A stretch of DNA of 64,000 nt from Nostoc sp. FACHB-892 (GTDB lineage: Bacteria > Cyanobacteriota > Cyanobacteriia > Cyanobacteriales > Nostocaceae). Of this stretch, positions 62,062 to 64,000 are shown piece by piece (position 1 is the stretch's first letter; the number at the start of each line of letters is the position of its first letter). A program made the translations under genes and the position numbers. The stretch spans positions 1 to 64,000 of the forward strand of contig NZ_JACJTR010000015.1 of assembly GCF_014698795.1 (NCBI RefSeq), in the 5' to 3' direction. The notes beneath the pieces are model-generated. The model had not been told where the DNA came from and searched no databases. It saw only the letters and a program-made list of their open reading frames with translations.

Positions 62062-64000
62062 ATGTTTGTTGATTTCTTTATTAAGCGACCAATTTTTGCA
62101 TCGGTCTGCGCGATCGTTATCCTTTTAGTAGGATTAATCAGTATTCCATCACTACCGATCGCCAGATTCCCAGAAATTAGTCCCACCCAAATCACTGTAA
62201 CTTCCAACTATAGCGGAGCTAGTGCAGAAGTCGTAGAAAGCGGAGTGACAAATATCTTAGAAAGGCAAATCAACGGGGTTGAGGGACTAAGATATCTCAC
62301 TTCCAGCAGCAGTAACGATGGTACTAGTACCATTACAGCCACCTTCGATCCATCGCGGGATAAAGATATTGCAGCTGTAGATGTGCAAAATCGTGTTTCT
62401 GTTGCCCAACCACAACTACCAGACTCTGTGCAACGCACGGGAGTGCGAGTATCGAAAGAATCTAGTAACATCCTTTTAGCGATTGGTTTATTTGCTGAAA
62501 ATAAAGAGTACGACAATACATTCTTAAGTAACTATGCCGACCTTTACTTAGCAGATGCCTTAAAAAGAGTCAAAGGTGTAAGCAACGTTCAAATTTTTGG
62601 CGAACGCCGCTATGCAATGCGCCTGTGGCTAGATCCAACTCGCCTTGCCAATCGGGGGCTAACAACTCAGGATGTAGCAAATGCTTTATCCGAACAAAAC
62701 TTGCAAGTTGGTGCAGGGAGAATTGGACAAGAACCTGCTCCTGAAGGACAAAGGTATCAACTTGATGTACGTGCTGCTAGCCGATTAGCAGAACCAGCAG
62801 AATTTGAAGAAATTGTCCTCAAAACTGGAGATAATGGCACATTAGTCAAGCTCAAAGATGTCGGTAGAGCAGAACTGGGTGCAGAAAACTACAGTTCATT
62901 TCTACGATTTCGTGCTAATGATGCTGTCGGTTTAGGGATTTATCAGGTTCCTGGTAGTAATGCCTTGGATGTAGCTAAGGGAGTCAAAGCCGAAATTGCG
63001 CGATTGGCTCCAAGTTTTCCCCCAGGCATGAAATATCAGGTAGCTTTTGACACAACCATGTTTGTCGAAGAGTCGATGGCAGAAGTGCTTAAGAGCCTGA
63101 TTGAATCGGTGGTGCTGGTTGTAATTGTAATTTTTGTGTTTTTGCAGGACTGGCGAACTACTTTAATTCCCGCAATTAGTATTCCGCTTTCCTTTATTGG
63201 GATATTTGCCTTTGTTAAAGTTTTTAACTTTTCGATTAATAGTTTGACTTTGTTTGGTCTGACTTTAGCATCAGGGATGGTGGTAGATGATGCGATCATT
63301 GTAGTAGAGCAAATCAGCCGTTTTATTCAGGATAAAGGAATTAGTCCTCGCCAAGCCGCTAGTGAATCAATGAGGGAACTGTTTGGCGCGGTTATTGCCA
63401 CTTCACTAGTATTGATGGCGGTGTTCGTACCAGTGGCGTTCTTTCCGGGAACCACAGGCGCACTTTATCGGCAATTTGCGCTGACGATCGCTTTCTCCAT
63501 TGCGATTTCGACTTTTTTGGCTTTGACTCTGATACCTTCTTTGTGTGGAGTGTTGCTGCGTCAAGGACAAAGACCTTCAGGCTGGCTGGGTTGGATTTTT
63601 GGCCATATAAATCGATTTCTCGACTGGTTACAGCATAGTTATAAGCGATCGCTTACCTTTCTCGCACGCATCAAAGGTATTGTAATTGGGTTGTTTATTG
63701 TTTCTTTGGGAATGACTGCTTGGCTGTACATGACAGTACCGACAGCTTTTCTACCCGATGAAGACGAAGGTTACTTCATCACAATTATCCAAGGGCCGCA
63801 AGGGGTTTCGTTGCAATATACCAGCGATGTAATTGCACAGGTAGAAAAAGAAATTCTGCAAATTCCTGAAGTAGTGGGGACTTTTGCGATCGGAGGATTT
63901 GGTTTTAGTGGTAGTACAGCTAACAGTGGCATCATATTTACCACTTTAAAATCATGGGATGAGCGCTCAAAACCTGATCAATCAGTACAGGCGATTATTG
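62062..64000 (+). CDS. RND multidrug efflux pump, HAE1 family (runs off the window)
   Basis: The frame is open from ATG 62062 to the end (646 residues seen of ~1050). It starts MFVDFFIKRPIFASVCAIVI, the universal HAE1 N-terminus. Porter-domain blocks include GASAEVVESGVTNILERQIN and GVEGLRYLTSSSSNDGTSTI. Helix 4 has GMVVDDAIIVVEQISR, with the two proton-relay aspartates. Helices 2-6 follow after residue 340. It exports drugs or lipophilic compounds, driven by the proton gradient, with the adaptor upstream and a TolC-type channel encoded elsewhere. Not terminated in the window. Confidence 0.96.
   Translation, partial: MFVDFFIKRPIFASVCAIVILLVGLISIPSLPIARFPEISPTQITVTSNYSGASAEVVESGVTNILERQINGVEGLRYLTSSSSNDGTSTITATFDPSRDKDIAAVDVQNRVSVAQPQLPDSVQRTGVRVSKESSNILLAIGLFAENKEYDNTFLSNYADLYLADALKRVKGVSNVQIFGERRYAMRLWLDPTRLANRGLTTQDVANALSEQNLQVGAGRIGQEPAPEGQRYQLDVRAASRLAEPAEFEEIVLKTGDNGTLVKLKDVGRAELGAENYSSFLRFRANDAVGLGIYQVPGSNALDVAKGVKAEIARLAPSFPPGMKYQVAFDTTMFVEESMAEVLKSLIESVVLVVIVIFVFLQDWRTTLIPAISIPLSFIGIFAFVKVFNFSINSLTLFGLTLASGMVVDDAIIVVEQISRFIQDKGISPRQAASESMRELFGAVIATSLVLMAVFVPVAFFPGTTGALYRQFALTIAFSIAISTFLALTLIPSLCGVLLRQGQRPSGWLGWIFGHINRFLDWLQHSYKRSLTFLARIKGIVIGLFIVSLGMTAWLYMTVPTAFLPDEDEGYFITIIQGPQGVSLQYTSDVIAQVEKEILQIPEVVGTFAIGGFGFSGSTANSGIIFTTLKSWDERSKPDQSVQAII

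Overview
The window is chromosomal DNA of a cyanobacterium, most probably a filamentous Nostocales-type organism. Evidence: HIP1 octamers (GCGATCGC) throughout; several arrays of tandem heptamers (STRR type, such as TTCCCAA or TTAGGAG) and dispersed repeats rich in CGTAGGC/GCGCAGC; the cyanobacterial gene pairs DUF2499-DUF3593 and Crp-DUF2232-cobT; Uma2 endonuclease genes; and a PEP-CTERM protein. I see no tRNA, rRNA, CRISPR array, prophage or complete IS.

Layout. 1-3.1 kb: antitoxin-like/HNH gene pair, a lone sugar ABC permease, a polyprenyl-phosphate sugar transferase and a 172-bp MITE-like element. 3.2-10.5 kb: a very long Hsp70-like protein, then Crp/Fnr regulator, DUF2232 membrane protein and CobT. 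10.7-18.7 kb: PEP-CTERM protein, a di-haem cytochrome gene with a damaged signal-peptide region, a solute-binding lipoprotein, a methyltransferase and PPK2. 18.7-24 kb: U32 peptidase, an antitoxin remnant, a dGTPase-like HD hydrolase, Uma2. 24.1-32.2 kb: a class II lanthipeptide cluster on the minus strand, read as precursor, LanM synthetase, C39-peptidase ABC transporter, second ABC exporter. 33-56 kb: mostly housekeeping genes (AKR/Fe-S oxidoreductase, bifunctional nuclease, riboflavin synthase, M23 peptidase, BirA, PgeF, GT87, CsaB, HisA, two M16 peptidases, PG-binding protein, holin-like protein, CbiG C-domain, ArgS, HicB with a hicA remnant, MurD, GlyS). 57-64 kb: a GT4 glycosyltransferase, then TetR, MFP adaptor and RND pump (the pump gene runs off the window).

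The main discovery is the lanthipeptide locus. The precursor is easy to miss: its mersacidin-type leader (begins MSSLDIIRAWKDEDY) and its LAGG/core part lie in two frames. LanM is split in two frames at a CG-dinucleotide tract, and the second exporter has its N-terminal ~59 codons cut off from its ATG by an A9 tract. In all three cases the coding sense is excellent on both sides of a single-nucleotide-scale shift. The shifts are therefore recent decay, sequence errors or recoding, not old pseudogenes. Two strong tandem hairpins sit between precursor and LanM, as expected for an attenuator in such operons. The cytochrome gene at 11.5 kb shows a comparable defect (in-frame TGA after a hydrophobic signal sequence), so lesions are not confined to the cluster.

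A second theme is repeat invasion of genes. Repeats sit in frame inside CobT, MurD and the U32 peptidase, form the 5' end of a secreted-protein gene, and lie directly against the start codon of the RND pump. A third theme is toxin-antitoxin debris: HicA remnant plus intact HicB, and a DUF1778-like C-terminus.
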